NCBI GenBank assembly: GCA_003532195.1 | Contig: DOFA01000097.1 | Span: forward strand, 1-6,961 | Origin: Clostridiales bacterium | GTDB lineage: Bacteria; Bacillota; Clostridia; Saccharofermentanales; UBA5734 | Direction: 5' to 3' | DNA: 6,961 nt | Shown here: positions 5,753-6,961 of the stretch, one piece after another | How positions within the stretch are numbered: position 1 is the stretch's first letter | How the letters are laid out: every line of letters begins with the position of its first letter | The notes under the pieces: generated by a model | What the model saw: only the letters and a program-made list of their open reading frames with translations | What the model was told of the DNA's origin: nothing | Database searches by the model: none | Position numbers and translations under genes: made by a program

Positions 5753-6961
5753 ATGCAGCACGAAGCCGTATTGGTGCTCGACTTTGGCGGTCAATACAAC
5801 CAGCTGATCGCCCGTCGGGTTCGCGAAAACAACGTCTTCTGCGAGATCCTGCCCTACAGCGTTCCCCTGGAGCGAATCCGCCAAAGCCATTACCGGGGCA
5901 TCATCCTGACTGGCGGGCCCAACAGTACCACTGACGCCGGATCGCCCCGCTGCGATCCGGCCTTGTTTGAGCTGGGCATACCGATCCTGGGCATCTGCTA
6001 TGGCGCCCAGCTGATGGCCCTGATGCTCGGCGGCGGGATCGTCACTCCGGAAAAGCGCGAGTACGGCCACATTCCGCTGACCATTACCGGCGACAGTCTG
6101 CTGTTTGCCGAAGTGTCCGGAGAGACTGTCTGCTGGATGAGCCACACCGACCAGATTGCCCATATGCCTCAGGGATTCACGATCACCGCCCACACAGCGG
6201 CCTGCCCGGCCGCCGCCCTGGAAGATGCCAGCCGCGGCTTGTACGCCGTCCAGTTCCATCCGGAAGTGCAGCATACCCCCGAAGGCGGCAGGATGCTGCG
6301 CAATTTCCTCTATCAGATTTGCGGCTGCCGCGGCGACTGGCAGATGTCCACCTTTGTTGCCGACTCCGTCCGCAATCTGAAAAACAAAATCGGCGCCCGC
6401 AAGGTGCTTTGTGCGATGTCCGGCGGCGTTGACTCATCGGTCGCCGCCGTTCTGATCCATCAGGCGGTCGGCCGCAACCTGACCTGCATCTTTGTCGACC
6501 ATGGCTTGCTGCGCAAAAACGAAGGCGACGATGTTGAACGGGTTTTCAAAGAGCAGTTTGCCATGAACCTGATCCGGGTCAACGCCCAACAGCGGTTTCT
6601 GGCCCGGCTGGCCAGCGTGACCGAGCCGGAACTGAAACGGAAAATCATCGGCGAGGAGTTCATCCGGGTTTTTGAAGAAGAGGCCCGCAAGATCGGCCAA
6701 GTCGATTTTCTGGTCCAGGGCACGATCTATCCGGATGTGATCGAAAGCGGGGCCGGCGACGCGGCGGTCATCAAGAGCCACCATAATGTCGGCGGACTGC
6801 CGAAAAACATCGGCTTCGAAGAAATCATCGAACCGCTGCGCAGCCTGTTCAAGGACGAAGTCCGCAAGGCCGGCCTCGAGCTGGGCATCCCGCCGTCCCT
6901 GGTCTGGCGCCAGCCCTTTCCCGGACCCGGGCTGGCAGTGCGCTGTTTGGGCGAGGTCACC
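5753..6961 (+). CDS. guaA: GMP synthase (glutamine-hydrolysing) GuaA (3' partial)
   Basis: GuaA aminates XMP to GMP using ATP and ammonia released from glutamine. The reading frame is open from the ATG to the window edge, giving exactly 403 codons; a full protein has about 510, so roughly the last 110 residues are missing. The N-terminal class I glutaminase domain (1 to about 190) has DFGGQYNQLIARRVREN, LTGGPNS (52-58), the nucleophile Cys82 in GICYGAQLM, and the His169/Glu171 pair in QFHPEV. The ATP pyrophosphatase domain follows with the P-loop SGGVDSS (223-229), FVDHGLLR (247-254), QGTIYPDVIES (322-332), IKSHHNVGGLP (340-350) and EPLRSLFKDEVR (360-371). The visible part ends in RQPFPGPGLAVR (386-397), at the start of the C-terminal dimerisation domain. 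Every catalytic element that should lie in the visible part is intact. It is the second gene of the purA unit, placing both exits from IMP under one promoter. Confidence 0.97.
   Translation, partial: MQHEAVLVLDFGGQYNQLIARRVRENNVFCEILPYSVPLERIRQSHYRGIILTGGPNSTTDAGSPRCDPALFELGIPILGICYGAQLMALMLGGGIVTPEKREYGHIPLTITGDSLLFAEVSGETVCWMSHTDQIAHMPQGFTITAHTAACPAAALEDASRGLYAVQFHPEVQHTPEGGRMLRNFLYQICGCRGDWQMSTFVADSVRNLKNKIGARKVLCAMSGGVDSSVAAVLIHQAVGRNLTCIFVDHGLLRKNEGDDVERVFKEQFAMNLIRVNAQQRFLARLASVTEPELKRKIIGEEFIRVFEEEARKIGQVDFLVQGTIYPDVIESGAGDAAVIKSHHNVGGLPKNIGFEEIIEPLRSLFKDEVRKAGLELGIPPSLVWRQPFPGPGLAVRCLGEVT

Noticed and set aside
1..6961. Mobile elements, CRISPR repeats, attachment sites, tRNA genes or a novel defence-like cassette.
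   Set aside because: All long plus-strand frames are recognisable housekeeping enzymes. No repeated unit, transposase or tRNA-like structure was seen, and composition looks even throughout by eye.

Overview
The window reads as an ordinary but informative stretch of a GC-rich Gram-positive chromosome, most likely a member of the Clostridia. Four things point there: a MurT/GatD pair (lipid II amidation, typical of Gram-positives), an LL-diaminopimelate aminotransferase (DapL) next to DapF, a PurA of the divergent type I associate with Clostridia, and strong SD sites with sigma-A-type promoters. All six genes are on the plus strand. No mobile element, CRISPR array, tRNA or rRNA is visible.

Layout. 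Bases 2-1204 hold the 3' part of murT, whose start lies upstream of the window. It is followed by gatD (1218-1964), whose SD overlaps the murT stop codon. A 125-base gap carries a near-consensus promoter (1991-2019), then come dapF (2090-2941) and dapL (2973-4196). A second gap of 261 bases holds a very strong promoter (4282-4311) followed almost at once by a terminator-like hairpin (4321-4349 plus U-rich tail) and a roughly 100-base leader. Then come purA (4458-5732) and guaA (5753 to the window edge, about four fifths of the gene).

How the genes fit together. dapL and dapF supply consecutive steps of one lysine/peptidoglycan branch: tetrahydrodipicolinate to LL-DAP, then to meso-DAP. MurT-GatD amidates the D-glutamate of lipid II, next to DAP in the same stem peptide. 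The left two thirds is therefore a peptidoglycan stem-peptide neighbourhood. purA and guaA are the two branches out of IMP: PurA makes adenylosuccinate on the way to AMP, and GuaA makes GMP from XMP. They form a separate transcription unit.

No gene looks like an undescribed system. The most interesting item is regulatory: a promoter with a terminator hairpin starting at about +4 in front of purA-guaA, with a possible competing pairing downstream. It could be an attenuator, a tiny RNA gene or an operator. All functional calls come from reading motifs by eye; no database search or folding program was run.
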